Below are positions 7,909 to 18,272 of a stretch of 48,230 nucleotides of DNA, in pieces. The position numbers and the translations under genes are program-made. The notes beneath the pieces were generated by a model. That model did no database searches, had not been told where the DNA came from, and saw only the letters and a list, made by a program, of their open reading frames with translations. Source of the DNA: Deltaproteobacteria bacterium (lineage in GTDB: Bacteria; Desulfobacterota; Desulfobulbia; Desulfobulbales; Desulfocapsaceae); assembly GCA_002747805.1 (NCBI GenBank), contig PDQP01000052.1, forward strand, positions 1 through 48,230, read 5' to 3'. Each line of letters starts with the position of its first letter. Positions within the stretch are counted from its first letter, which is position 1.

Positions 7909-9432
7909 ATGCAGATCAAAGCCGAAGAAATAAGTCAAATTATCAAAGATCAGATTGGTGAGTATGAGACCAGTGTTGACCTGAACGAGACCGGAACTGT
8001 AATCTCGGTTGGAGACGGTATTGCCCGGGTCTATGGCGTGCAGAATTGTATGGCTATGGAACTTCTGGAATTTCCGGGGGGCATTATGGGACTGGCCCTT
8101 AACCTGGAGCAGGACAACGTGGGTTGTGCCATCCTTGGTGATGTTGAGAAGGTTAAGGAAGGCGATGTGGTCAAGCGTACTGGCAAGATTGCCGAGGTGC
8201 CGGTTGGTGAGGAGATGGCCGGACGGGTAGTTGATGGTATCGGCCAGCCCATTGACGGCCAAGGCCCGATCAATGCCAAAAATACGGCCAAGATTGAGGT
8301 TCTTGCCCCGGGTGTTATCGCCCGTAAAGGTGTTCATGAACCTTGCTATACCGGAGCAAAGGCGGTTGATGCCATGACCCCGGTTGGCCGCGGTCAGCGT
8401 GAGCTGGTTATCGGCGACCGTCAGATTGGTAAGACGGCTCTTTGTGTTGATGCTATTATCGCCCAGAAAAATACAGATGTTCATTGTATTTACGTTGCTG
8501 TTGGTCAGAAAAAATCTACCGTGGCCCTGGTGGTTGAGGCACTTCGTAAGCATGGTGCCATGGAATATACCACCGTGGTTGCCGCTTGTGCATCTGATCC
8601 GGCGCCAATGCAGTATATCGCACCTTTTGCCGGATGCTCCATGGGTGAGTATTATCGGGATAACGGCAAACATGCCCTGATTATTTATGATGATCTTTCC
8701 AAGCAGGCGGTTGCCTATCGTGAGCTTTCCCTGCTTCTCCGCCGTCCGCCTGGACGTGAGGCTTATCCTGGTGATATTTTCTTTAACCACTCCCGTCTGC
8801 TGGAGCGGGCGGCCAAGGTTAGCGATGAGCTTGGTGCCGGTTCCCTTACTGCTTTGCCGATTATTGAAACCCAGGCTGGTGATGTTTCCGCCTTTATTCC
8901 CACTAATGTTATTTCAATTACCGATGGGCAGGTTTACCTTGAGCCTAACCTGTTCTTCTCCGGCGTGCGTCCGGCGGTAAACGTTGGTCTTTCTGTTTCC
9001 AGGGTCGGCGGTGCCGCCCAGTGTAAGGCCATGAAACAGGTGGCAGGTACCCTGCGGCTTGACCTTGCCCAGTATCGTGAACTGGCCGCCTTTGCCGCCT
9101 TTGGTTCCGACTTGGATGCGGCCACCCAGGCCCAGCTTACCCGCGGTGAGAGGCTGGTTGAAATTCTTAAGCAACCTCAATATCAGCCGCTGCCGATGGA
9201 GAAGCAGGTTACCATTATTTATGCCGGAACCAACGGCTATCTTGATGATCTGCCGGTTGATACCCTGGCCGATTACGAGCAGGAGCTATATGCCTATATT
9301 GAGTCCAACGATTCATCAATCTTCTCGGATCTTGTTGAAAAACAGGCCTTTGATGACGATATTAGGGGCAAACTGGATAAGGCTCTTGACAGCTTTAGTG
9401 AGAATTTCAAGGCGACTAAAGGGCTTAAATAA
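7909..9432 (+). CDS. atpA: F-type ATP synthase subunit alpha
   Basis: The 507-residue non-catalytic nucleotide-binding subunit of F1 has the beta-barrel domain at 1-95, the P-loop GDRQIGKTA near residues 169-177, and the ATPase alpha/beta signature '[17 protein letters not shown]' near 360. The C-terminal helical bundle follows. The ribosome site GGGAGAG lies inside the end of atpH, whose stop codon touches this ATG. Length and N-terminus ([16 protein letters not shown]) are typical. Confidence 0.99.
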   Translation: MQIKAEEISQIIKDQIGEYETSVDLNETGTVISVGDGIARVYGVQNCMAMELLEFPGGIMGLALNLEQDNVGCAILGDVEKVKEGDVVKRTGKIAEVPVGEEMAGRVVDGIGQPIDGQGPINAKNTAKIEVLAPGVIARKGVHEPCYTGAKAVDAMTPVGRGQRELVIGDRQIGKTALCVDAIIAQKNTDVHCIYVAVGQKKSTVALVVEALRKHGAMEYTTVVAACASDPAPMQYIAPFAGCSMGEYYRDNGKHALIIYDDLSKQAVAYRELSLLLRRPPGREAYPGDIFFNHSRLLERAAKVSDELGAGSLTALPIIETQAGDVSAFIPTNVISITDGQVYLEPNLFFSGVRPAVNVGLSVSRVGGAAQCKAMKQVAGTLRLDLAQYRELAAFAAFGSDLDAATQAQLTRGERLVEILKQPQYQPLPMEKQVTIIYAGTNGYLDDLPVDTLADYEQELYAYIESNDSSIFSDLVEKQAFDDDIRGKLDKALDSFSENFKATKGLK

Positions 9433-9450
9433 TATAGGGAAGGTCAAATT

Positions 9451-10314
9451 ATGCCGACATTAAAAGAAGTAAAAACAAAGATCACCGGGGTTAAGAAGAC
9501 ATCCCAGATCACCAAGGCCATGAATATGGTGGCTGCGGCCAAACTTCGCGGTGCCCAGGAGAAGATGGAGGCTTTCAGACCCTATACTTCCAAGTTTAAT
9601 GAGACCATGTCTAACCTGTCGGGCGGTACTACTGCCGATTTTCCCCTGATGGAAGTACGCGAGGTGAAAAAGGTGGAGCTGATCGTGGTAACTTCCGACC
9701 GCGGTCTTTGCGGATCATATAACGCAAATACGGTTAAACTGGTTGAAAAGGCCATCAAGGAGTATGAGGCAAAGGGTGTGGAGGTAAGCCTGGTTTGTGT
9801 TGGTAAAAAAGGCTACCAAACTCTCAGAAGAACCGGCAAGGTCAGAAAGAGCTATCTTGACATCATGGCAAGTTTTCAGATGTTTAACGCTCGGGAGATT
9901 GCCTCGGATGTGGCCGACCAGTTTCTTAAAGGAGAGATTGATCAGGCCGACATCTTTTATGGCGAATTTAAGTCTGTGGTAAGTCAGGTTCCAACTTCCA
10001 TGCCTTTTTTGCCGGTTAAACCGGTGGAGGCCGAGGAAGATGCCGGGCAGGTATCCGGCGATTATATCAATGAGCCGTCAACGGAAGAGATTATGGACAC
10101 GCTCCAGCCTCTCTACCTGAACGTCATGGTTTACAGTGCCTTGCTTGAGTGCGGAGCCAGTGAACATGCCGCCAGGATGACGGCCATGGATAATGCGACC
10201 AATGCCTGTCGGGATATCGTCTCTAACCTGACCATAGTGTATAATAAGGCTCGCCAGGCCGCCGTAACCAATGAGCTTATAGACATTGTTGGTGGTGCAG
10301 AAGCCCTTAATTAA
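9451..10314 (+). CDS. atpG: F-type ATP synthase subunit gamma
   Basis: This 287-residue protein is the central rotor shaft, which turns inside the alpha-beta hexamer and couples proton flow to catalysis. Its two ends form the antiparallel coiled coil: N-terminal 'ITKAMNMVAAAKLRGAQ' and C-terminal 'AARMTAMDNATNACRDI'. The Rossmann-like middle carries the TSDRGLCGSYN motif. It is 18 bases after atpA, with AGGGAAGG as the ribosome site. Length is normal. Confidence 0.98.
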   Translation: MPTLKEVKTKITGVKKTSQITKAMNMVAAAKLRGAQEKMEAFRPYTSKFNETMSNLSGGTTADFPLMEVREVKKVELIVVTSDRGLCGSYNANTVKLVEKAIKEYEAKGVEVSLVCVGKKGYQTLRRTGKVRKSYLDIMASFQMFNAREIASDVADQFLKGEIDQADIFYGEFKSVVSQVPTSMPFLPVKPVEAEEDAGQVSGDYINEPSTEEIMDTLQPLYLNVMVYSALLECGASEHAARMTAMDNATNACRDIVSNLTIVYNKARQAAVTNELIDIVGGAEALN

Positions 10315-10357
10315 TAAATTGACCATTTTGGAAAATAACTACTTTTAGGAGGGGTAA

Positions 10358-11785
<1,428 letters not shown>

Positions 11786-11802
11786 AAACCGAGGGTGTAA
11801 AC

Positions 11803-12210
11803 ATGGCAAACCAAATACGGTTAGAAGTTGTAACTCCAAGCGGGGCTATCGTTAACGAGGATGTGGACATCGTTAATGCTCCCGGTTATGGAGGTGATTT
11901 TGGTGTTTTGGCCAATCATGCCCCTTTTCTTTCGACAATAAAGATTGGCAGTCTGACCTATGAAAAGGATAAGCAGCGTCATAACCTGATGGTTAGCGGA
12001 GGCTTTTGCGAGGTCTCGAATAACCATATAACCTTTCTTGTGGAAAGTGCCGAGGCTGCCGGTGATATTGATGTTGAACGGGCAGAAAAGGCAAAGGCAC
12101 GTGCGGAAGAACGTCTTGCCCGGTCAAAGGCCGATGAAAGCATCAACGTGGTGCGTGCTGAAGTTGCACTGCAGCGGGCTATTGCCAGACTGAAAACCGC
12201 AAAATTGTAA
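11803..12210 (+). CDS. atpC: F-type ATP synthase subunit epsilon
   Basis: At 135 residues this subunit has the usual two parts. The N-terminal beta sandwich (about 1-85) includes '[19 protein letters not shown]', close to the family's G-x-x-G-x-x-x-x-L-x-x-H-x-P motif. The C-terminal helical hairpin (about 90-133) is rich in Ala, Arg and Glu. The protein sits on the central stalk, links gamma to the c-ring, and its C-terminal helices can block ATP hydrolysis. The gene is 17 bases after atpD and is followed by a strong terminator, so it closes the operon. Genes for subunits a and c are absent here and must be encoded elsewhere. Confidence 0.97.
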   Translation: MANQIRLEVVTPSGAIVNEDVDIVNAPGYGGDFGVLANHAPFLSTIKIGSLTYEKDKQRHNLMVSGGFCEVSNNHITFLVESAEAAGDIDVERAEKAKARAEERLARSKADESINVVRAEVALQRAIARLKTAKL

Positions 12211-12230
12211 GTTTTTATTCTCATTATAAA

Positions 12231-12273
12231 AAAAGGCCGTCTCCCTGCTTTTGGGAGGACGGCCTTTTTTTTT
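12231..12273. terminator. Terminator after atpC, usable from both strands
   Basis: A GC-rich stem (arms 12233-12245 and 12253-12266, one bulged base) is flanked by an A run on the left and a T run on the right. It can therefore end both the atp transcript and the opposing amidase transcript. Confidence 0.9.
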
Positions 12274-12348
12274 GGGGGCTAATTTAGAAAGCCATCAATT
12301 TTTACGAGTCCGTTTTATTATAAGTTTGTTAGTTTTTTTACGAATCTC

Positions 12349-14193
12349 TTAAATACCGGCAGTGGTATTATTGATATAGTGTTTGATTCCGGCGGCAATC
12401 TCATCAGTTATAATCTCAAGATATTCCTTATTCTGCAGCCTCTCCACTTCTTTTGGATTACTGATAAAGCCCAGCTCAAGCAAGATGGCCGGCATTTCAG
12501 CACCAATCAGGACATAAAATGGGGCCTGTTTAACGTCAAGATTTTTGGTATCGGCAAATTTTTTGCTCTGTTTCAGCCCGTCTATAATGGAGCCATGAAC
12601 CTGTTTTGCCAGCCGTGCAGATTCGTTTATCTTGGAATTTTTCATAATATCCGATAAAATATCCTGCAGGTCGCTCATTTGATGGGTTGAGGTGGCATTT
12701 TCTCTGGCGGCAACCCGCATGGCTTCCGCATTGGTGCTGAGGTTGAGATAATAGGTCTCAATGCCTCTTACCTTGGAAGACGGATGGGCATTGATATGAA
12801 GCGAGATAAAAAGATCGGCATCGCTGGTATTGGCGATGGCCGTCCGCTCCTCAAGCGGAATAAAGGTATCTTTATCTCGGGTAAGCAAGACCTCGGCTCC
12901 GGTCTCACTTTCAAGTTTTGCTGCCAGTTTCCTGGCTATCTGCAAAACAATATCCTTTTCTTTCACACCGAAGGCGGCAGCCCCGGGATCCTTGCCGCCA
13001 TGACCCGGGTCTATAACGATTTTTCTCACCCCTAGTCCAAGTTGCTGGGCCAATGAAAATTCTGCATTACCAGAAATAATCGATGAATTTACTTCCTCTT
13101 CCTGTGATTTTGTCCTATTTTTTTGGGTTGAAGCAGGTTTTATTTTCTTTACACTGCTTCTGGTAATAAGCGGCGGCCTGGTCTGAGCGTATTTTCCCCT
13201 AAGACGTTTTTTATCATCACGCAAGACAATAACATCTGCATCAATATCAGATGATTGCCGGTTATTTATCCTTTCCGCAACGCCTTGCCCTCTGACATCA
13301 ATTACCACCCGAAACGGGTCGGGCAGGCTGAAAATCTTGTAATCAGAAATGGACTCAATATCCAGCACCACCCTGACCGTATCGGTTCGGTACTGGCCGG
13401 TTCTGATTTGTTTTAAGAGACCGTTCTGGATGGGAACCGGAGCCCGGTATTTTGGCTCTATATAGCTGTTTTTGAAATCAATATACAGTCGGCGCGGTTT
13501 ATCGCCTGATTTTTCAAGCAGTTGTTCATGGTAGGCAACCGGCCCAGAGGCCTTGACCACCACCCGGGTATAATTTTTGGATGACCAGTATTTGACCGGC
13601 AGCACATATCTTAAATCCTTCAGCGAGCGGCTGACCATTTCTCTCGGCAGGGGAATATCATGATCCCTGGAAAGAGATTTCAGCATCGATTCAGCCTGGG
13701 AGTACATGTCGCCGCCCTTATATTCGGTAATGATTTTGCTGAAGGCAGCCCCGGCCTTTTGGGGAGATTTACAGTCCATAAGCAGGATATTACCGGCTGC
13801 AAACAAGGCATCATCAGCCAGCTGACTGTCTGGAAACAAGCTGCTGGTATCACGGTAGTATGAGAGAGACTCGGCAAGATCATCGGCCAGGTCAAATTTT
13901 TCATACATGCGGTGATAGACCTTGCCAAGCATATAAAGACAGAAAGGAGCATATTCTGATTTGGGGCTGGCAAGATAAATCCTTCTAAAATTTCTTACAC
14001 TTTTAACCCAGTTTTCACGCTCCTGACCAAGATTGCCCGAGGTTTCTAGCTGGTTATAATAAAATTTTGCCTGCTGGTACCGGTTTTTGATACTGCCCTC
14101 ATCCTGGGGCGACCCAGCAGCAAAGGATAACAGGCTGCATCCGGTCAGGCAAATTAGCAAAATATTTATAAAAAATCGGCAAATAAGGTTCAT
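12349..14193 (-). CDS. N-acetylmuramoyl-L-alanine amidase with AMIN domain and long N-terminal helical part
   Basis: This enzyme cuts the amide bond between MurNAc and the peptide stem of peptidoglycan, usually at division sites. It has 614 residues, against roughly 400-450 for AmiC. The N-terminus carries a lipobox-like signal (LTGC near residue 19), so it may be a lipoprotein. A tetratricopeptide-like helical part follows (about 30-190), then an AMIN domain (about 205-300) that targets septal wall, a basic linker, and the Amidase_3 catalytic domain (about 390-605). Zinc ligands are visible as DPGHGG (His398), the following VKEKDI glutamate, and SLHINAHP; the catalytic Glu is in LLELGF. It is the last gene of a minus-strand run, 28 bases after mutS. 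The additional helical part may bind a partner, as TPR domains do. Confidence 0.93.
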   Translation of the reverse strand: MNLICRFFINILLICLTGCSLLSFAAGSPQDEGSIKNRYQQAKFYYNQLETSGNLGQERENWVKSVRNFRRIYLASPKSEYAPFCLYMLGKVYHRMYEKFDLADDLAESLSYYRDTSSLFPDSQLADDALFAAGNILLMDCKSPQKAGAAFSKIITEYKGGDMYSQAESMLKSLSRDHDIPLPREMVSRSLKDLRYVLPVKYWSSKNYTRVVVKASGPVAYHEQLLEKSGDKPRRLYIDFKNSYIEPKYRAPVPIQNGLLKQIRTGQYRTDTVRVVLDIESISDYKIFSLPDPFRVVIDVRGQGVAERINNRQSSDIDADVIVLRDDKKRLRGKYAQTRPPLITRSSVKKIKPASTQKNRTKSQEEEVNSSIISGNAEFSLAQQLGLGVRKIVIDPGHGGKDPGAAAFGVKEKDIVLQIARKLAAKLESETGAEVLLTRDKDTFIPLEERTAIANTSDADLFISLHINAHPSSKVRGIETYYLNLSTNAEAMRVAARENATSTHQMSDLQDILSDIMKNSKINESARLAKQVHGSIIDGLKQSKKFADTKNLDVKQAPFYVLIGAEMPAILLELGFISNPKEVERLQNKEYLEIITDEIAAGIKHYINNTTAGI

Positions 14194-14221
14194 TGTCCAC
14201 CCGTTGGAAGCAGGTTTTGCA

Positions 14222-16894
14222 TCAATATTTATCCTCTACAATTGATTTCAGTTCATAAATAAAATCAAGAGCTTTTTTAGGGGTCAGTTCGCTGGCATCA
14301 ATTTCATTCAACATCTCCACAATGCTTTTTTCGGGAGCTGCAAAGAGGGAAAGCTGATTGGGCTGCTGCTTTTCCCCGGCCTGCCCGCCTGCCTGCATGG
14401 GCGGCATCTCATTATCACCACGTCCAAAATCCCCGCTTTCTATGGCCCGGAGTATATCATGGGCCCGCCTGACCACCTGGCCCGGCACCCCGGCCAGACC
14501 AGCCACCTGAATACCGTAACTGCGGCTGGTGCCGCCCTTTACCAGTTTGTGCAGAAAAATAATGGTATCGTGCCACTCCTTGACGGCAATGGAATAATTT
14601 TTTACCCGCGGCTGGCTCGCCGAAAGAGCCGTCAGTTCGTGATAATGGGTGGCAAACAGGGTTTTTATGCCCTGTCCCTGTTTGCTGACCAGATCCTCGG
14701 CCACCGCCCAGGCGATGGCCAGCCCGTCAAAGGTCGAGGTACCCCGGCCGATTTCATCAAGAATGACCAGACTTTTGGGAGTGGCATTATTTAGAATATT
14801 TGCGGTTTCACTCATTTCGACCATAAAGGTTGACTGGCCGCGGCCAAGGTCGTCCATGGCACCGACCCTGGTAAAAATGCGGTCAACAATGCCGATGGAA
14901 GCCGACTCGGCTGGTACAAAACTTCCTAGCTGAGCCATCAGAACAATCAGGGCAGTCTGCCGTAAAACCGTTGATTTTCCGGCCATATTGGGGCCGGTGA
15001 TCACCAGCAGCTGATTTTGCTCCTGATCTAGATGTACATCGTTTGGCACAAATTTACCGGACGGCAGAGACCGCTCAATAACCGGATGTCTGCCCTCAAC
15101 GATAGAAATCTCATTTCCTTCCGACACCTCAGGCCGTTTATAGCGGTTTTTTACGGCAATCTCGGCCAGTCCGGCCAGGGTATCAAGCCGGGCGGTAAGG
15201 TTTGCGGTTTGCAGCAGGCGCGAACTGTTTTGAGCAACTGTCCGGCGGATTTCGGTGAAAAGCCGATATTCGAGTTCCAGCCGTTTTTCCTCGGCACCCA
15301 GTACCTTGGCCTCAAATTCCTTGAGTTCGGGGGTGATAAACCGCTCGGCATTGACCAGGGTCTGCTTGCGTATATAATGCTCCGGCACCTTATCCAGATT
15401 TACCTTGCTGACCTCGATAAAATAACCGAAAACCTTGTTAAAGCCAATTTTCAGTTTGGCAATTCCGGTGGCCTCTCTTTCCTGATTTTCCAGCCCCAGG
15501 ATAAGTTTTTTGCCATCGCGGAGAATATAAATCAACTCGTCCAGTTCTGCATTATAACCTTCTTTTATCAGTCCGCCGTCCTTGATGGTTATCGGCGGCT
15601 CCTCTGCGATACTCCGCTCCAGCAATTCGTGTATATCCTCAAGGCAGTCAAGCTGCTGGCGGATGCGGATGATACTGGCACAGTCATTACCCGTGATCAG
15701 CTCCTTTATCTCCGGCAGGCGGGCAAGGGATTGTTTTACGGCAATCAGATCCCGGCCATTGCCGGAGCCTAGCACCATCCGTGAATTTAACCGCTCAAGG
15801 TCATAGACGGCCTTGAGCTTTTGCCGGACTTCCTTTCTTAACTCATTATTTTCAAAAAAGAAATTTACCCCATTAAGCCTCTCGTCTATCTCCACACAAT
15901 TGCGGAGCGGAAATAAAATCATCGCCTTGATCATTCTGGAGCCCATCGGGGTACAGCAATCATCCAGCACCGAAAGCAATGAACCTGCCCTTTGCCCGCC
16001 GACTATGGTGGCGGTCAATTCCAGGTTCCTTCTTGAGGCATCATCAATTAGAAGATACTTGTCCGGCTCAATTATTTTCAGGGATTCCACATGATTAAGC
16101 GGGCTTTTCTGGGTCTCAAGGGAATAATCAAGCAAGACCCCGGCGGCAATAATGCCGAGCGGAGAGCAGCGCAGGCCGAAACCGTCCAGCGATACCACCC
16201 CAAAATGCTCAATCAGTAATTCCTCGCAACTCCTTTTATGGAACCGGCCAGCGTCTCTGGTGGTAATGCAGGCATCCGGGATTACGGATTTAGCGGTTTC
16301 CAGCAGGGAAGTATGCAGCTGCCGCTCGTCTTCGCTGATCAGGATTTCCGAAGGCTGAAATCTGGCTAACTGGTCAACCACTTCCTCAAAACGGCTGGCC
16401 TTGCAGGTAAATTCACCGGTCAGAAAAACTCCGGTGGAGACATCGAGCAGGCTCAGGCCGTATATGGTATTTTTACCGGTATCCTTCCTGACCAGGGCGG
16501 CGGCGTAATTATTTGACTTGTCGTCCAATAACTGGCTGTCGGCTACCACGCCGGGCGAAACTATTTTAATCACCTCTCGTTTGACAATGCCCTTGGCTGC
16601 TGCCGGATCTTCGGTCTGCTCGCAGATTGCCACTCTTTTTCCGGCCTTGACCAGCTTGGCCAGATACCCTTGGACGGCGTGGTAGGGGATGCCGCACATC
16701 GGTACCTTGTTTTCGTCATCCTTTTTGTTTCTGGAAGTTAAGGCGATGCCCAGTATTCTGGATGCAATTTCGGCATCGTCAAAAAACATCTCGTAAAAAT
16801 CGCCCATTCGGTAGAAAAGAATGGCATCCTTGTGCTGCTCCTTGATCTCCAGATACTGCTGAATCATGGGGGTTAGTTTGACAACCTTGCTCAT
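14222..16894 (-). CDS. mutS: DNA mismatch repair ATPase MutS
   Basis: The 890-residue MutS recognises mismatches and small loops and starts repair with MutL. The mismatch-reading Phe-x-Glu is visible in '[11 protein letters not shown]' (about 27-37). Connector, lever and clamp domains follow. The ABC-type ATPase has Walker [10 protein letters not shown] (about 630-638), Walker B with the LDEIGRGTS signature, and the '[11 protein letters not shown]' switch. A C-terminal tail of about 90 residues includes a conserved [18 protein letters not shown] end. Its ATG overlaps the stop of the upstream HIT gene by three bases, so the two are probably co-translated. MutL is not in the window. Confidence 0.98.
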   Translation of the reverse strand: MSKVVKLTPMIQQYLEIKEQHKDAILFYRMGDFYEMFFDDAEIASRILGIALTSRNKKDDENKVPMCGIPYHAVQGYLAKLVKAGKRVAICEQTEDPAAAKGIVKREVIKIVSPGVVADSQLLDDKSNNYAAALVRKDTGKNTIYGLSLLDVSTGVFLTGEFTCKASRFEEVVDQLARFQPSEILISEDERQLHTSLLETAKSVIPDACITTRDAGRFHKRSCEELLIEHFGVVSLDGFGLRCSPLGIIAAGVLLDYSLETQKSPLNHVESLKIIEPDKYLLIDDASRRNLELTATIVGGQRAGSLLSVLDDCCTPMGSRMIKAMILFPLRNCVEIDERLNGVNFFFENNELRKEVRQKLKAVYDLERLNSRMVLGSGNGRDLIAVKQSLARLPEIKELITGNDCASIIRIRQQLDCLEDIHELLERSIAEEPPITIKDGGLIKEGYNAELDELIYILRDGKKLILGLENQEREATGIAKLKIGFNKVFGYFIEVSKVNLDKVPEHYIRKQTLVNAERFITPELKEFEAKVLGAEEKRLELEYRLFTEIRRTVAQNSSRLLQTANLTARLDTLAGLAEIAVKNRYKRPEVSEGNEISIVEGRHPVIERSLPSGKFVPNDVHLDQEQNQLLVITGPNMAGKSTVLRQTALIVLMAQLGSFVPAESASIGIVDRIFTRVGAMDDLGRGQSTFMVEMSETANILNNATPKSLVILDEIGRGTSTFDGLAIAWAVAEDLVSKQGQGIKTLFATHYHELTALSASQPRVKNYSIAVKEWHDTIIFLHKLVKGGTSRSYGIQVAGLAGVPGQVVRRAHDILRAIESGDFGRGDNEMPPMQAGGQAGEKQQPNQLSLFAAPEKSIVEMLNEIDASELTPKKALDFIYELKSIVEDKY

Positions 16895-17382
16895 TCTGCT
16901 ACCTCGGTAAAGTAAGGGGCGAGATTATCCCAAGTCTTTTCAATATGTTCGGGAATGGTTCTTATTTCTCCCAGCACGGTCATAAAATTATGATCGCCTT
17001 CCCATCTAGGCACGATATGGACATGGAGATGATCGGCAATACCGGCCCCGGCTGGGGCCCCGATATTAAGGCCGATATTAAGCCCGTCTGGTCTCAGGTG
17101 TTTTTTTAATATTTCCGAAGATTTTTGCACCATGATAAACAGGGCGGAGTTTTCCGCCGGGGTCAATTCGGTAAGGCAGCCCACATGACGCTTTGGGGCA
17201 ACCAGCAGATGCCCGTTTGCATATGGAAACCTGTTTAGCAAAACAATGCTTTTTCCCCGGTAAAGCAGCAGGGTTTCCTTGTCTTGCCGTGCTGCCCCGG
17301 CCGGTTCAAACAGGCAGCCTTGAAAGGCCGGAGCGGTGCTGGTAACATGCTCCATCCGCCACGGCGTCCATAGAGTTTTCAT
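16891..17382 (-). CDS. HIT-family nucleotide hydrolase or phosphorylase (Ap4A-type)
   Basis: This 163-residue cytoplasmic protein carries the histidine triad HLHVHIVPR, whose middle His is the catalytic nucleophile in this superfamily. The N-terminal '[10 protein letters not shown]' and the '[19 protein letters not shown]' stretch are typical of the subgroup annotated as Ap4A phosphorylase or HIT domain hydrolase in bacteria. Such enzymes break down dinucleoside polyphosphates or nucleoside phosphoramidates; the substrate cannot be read from the sequence. It overlaps mutS and lies 25 bases after the metallophosphoesterase gene, so it is the middle gene of a minus-strand operon. Confidence 0.92.
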   Translation of the reverse strand: MKTLWTPWRMEHVTSTAPAFQGCLFEPAGAARQDKETLLLYRGKSIVLLNRFPYANGHLLVAPKRHVGCLTELTPAENSALFIMVQKSSEILKKHLRPDGLNIGLNIGAPAGAGIADHLHVHIVPRWEGDHNFMTVLGEIRTIPEHIEKTWDNLAPYFTEVAE

Positions 17383-17407
17383 AAATTTTTCATGGAGTTT
17401 TCATGGC

Positions 17408-17899
17408 TCACAGTTCATGGATCGCGGCGTTCAGGCCGGACTTATCAATGGTGAGGATGGCGTAGGTGCCGCCTGCTCCGTATCTGCCGGTGCTTCTGAA
17501 CTCGCCGGGGTTAATCAGCAGGGTCTTACCGATATAAGTAATCACGGCCTGATGGGTATGCCCAAAGATGATGCAGTCCATATCTGCGAAAAGATTATAC
17601 ATTCTACCTTCAATGTTAATCCGGTTGCCGGCCCCGTGACAGATGCCGATGCCATAGCCGCCCAGCACAATCTTTCGGGTTTCAGGCAGGGCAGAGCGGG
17701 ACGAGCTGCCGCAGCAGTTACCGCAGACCGCATAAACCTCTTTGCCCTCGAAAACCGACAGTATTGGCAGCTCGGTAATATCTCCGGCATGAATTATGAC
17801 CCCGCAGTCCGAAAATGCCCGGCGGACGTTATCCCGAAACTCTTCGGTGATGCTGTATAAATGGGTGTCTGACAAGATTCCTATCTTTATCATGGCCAT
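17408..17899 (-). CDS. YfcE/MJ0936-type metallophosphoesterase
   Basis: The protein has about 163 residues from ATG 17899. The frame opens at 17971, but the added 24 residues are poor in family-like sequence. Metal-binding motifs of the calcineurin-like phosphoesterase fold appear in order: LSDTH, HAGDI, CGNC, CHG and GHTH. The family includes small phosphodiesterases such as E. coli YfcE; the physiological substrate is usually unknown. In the GNC(D) motif the usual Asp is replaced by Cys (GNCCGS), and the penultimate motif is GICHGAG rather than the common THGH, so metal affinity may differ. There is no clear ribosome site at either start; 17893 is another possible ATG. It heads the operon with HIT, mutS and the amidase. 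Confidence 0.88.
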   Translation of the reverse strand: MAMIKIGILSDTHLYSITEEFRDNVRRAFSDCGVIIHAGDITELPILSVFEGKEVYAVCGNCCGSSSRSALPETRKIVLGGYGIGICHGAGNRINIEGRMYNLFADMDCIIFGHTHQAVITYIGKTLLINPGEFRSTGRYGAGGTYAILTIDKSGLNAAIHEL

Positions 17900-17989
17900 T
17901 AAAAATAAAGGATTTGCAAGAAAATTTTTATAACGATTCCGCTGTGCCTGATGGCTCTGCCGAAAACTCATTCGGGCAAGGCCGACTAC

Positions 17990-18008
17990 TTTTTACGAGA
18001 CCATCAAG
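17990..18008 (+). repeat. Short intergenic motif TTTTTACGAG, best copy
   Basis: TTTTTACGAG at 17990-17999, followed by ACCATCAAG, recurs in the gap after the atp terminator as TTTTTACGAG (12299-12308) and TTTTTACGAA (12335-12344). All three copies are intergenic and on the same strand. A related sequence, CTACGAGGTCATCAA, is at the start of comM (about 36011-36025). The function is unknown. Confidence 0.35.
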
Positions 18009-18155
18009 ATTGATTCAAGCAAGAAATACAATTCTTGTCAAAAAAAATTGAGGCAGGCAGGGGCTGGACGGCAGGTTGGCTGATTCCTGGTCTCTTCCTG
18101 ATTGATGTTCTGCCATATTTTTTTTACGGCGTACAAAATTTTTGACCGAAATTGG

Positions 18156-18183
18156 TTGATTAAAAAAAATCTTTAATTATAAT
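18156..18183 (+). promoter_or_regulatory. Sigma-70 promoter of the porin gene
   Basis: TTGATT (18156-18161), a 16-base A/T-rich spacer, and a perfect TATAAT (18178-18183). It stands 90 bases before the porin's GTG start codon. Confidence 0.65.
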
Positions 18184-18198
18184 CCCGAAAGTTAGCTT

Positions 18199-18219
18199 TG
18201 CCATACCTTGATTATGGCA
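18199..18219 (+). promoter_or_regulatory. Inverted repeat in the porin leader
   Basis: Arms TGCCATA (18199-18205) and TATGGCA (18213-18219) with a 7-base centre lie about 15 bases past the -10 box, close to the expected transcript start. They could be an operator half-site pair or a small leader hairpin. Confidence 0.45.
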
Positions 18220-18272
18220 TACGAAAAGTATTGGTTGTCAAAAATAAACTTAAATTGAGAAGGGAGGAAAAA

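Noticed and set aside
7855-8790. A 311-residue open frame antisense to atpA
   Set aside because: It lies wholly opposite a highly conserved gene and has no motif or ribosome site; the open frame follows from the codon bias of atpA.
17900-17971. Longer N-terminus for the metallophosphoesterase
   Set aside because: The extra 24 residues precede the normal MIKIGILSDTH start of the family and have no ribosome site.
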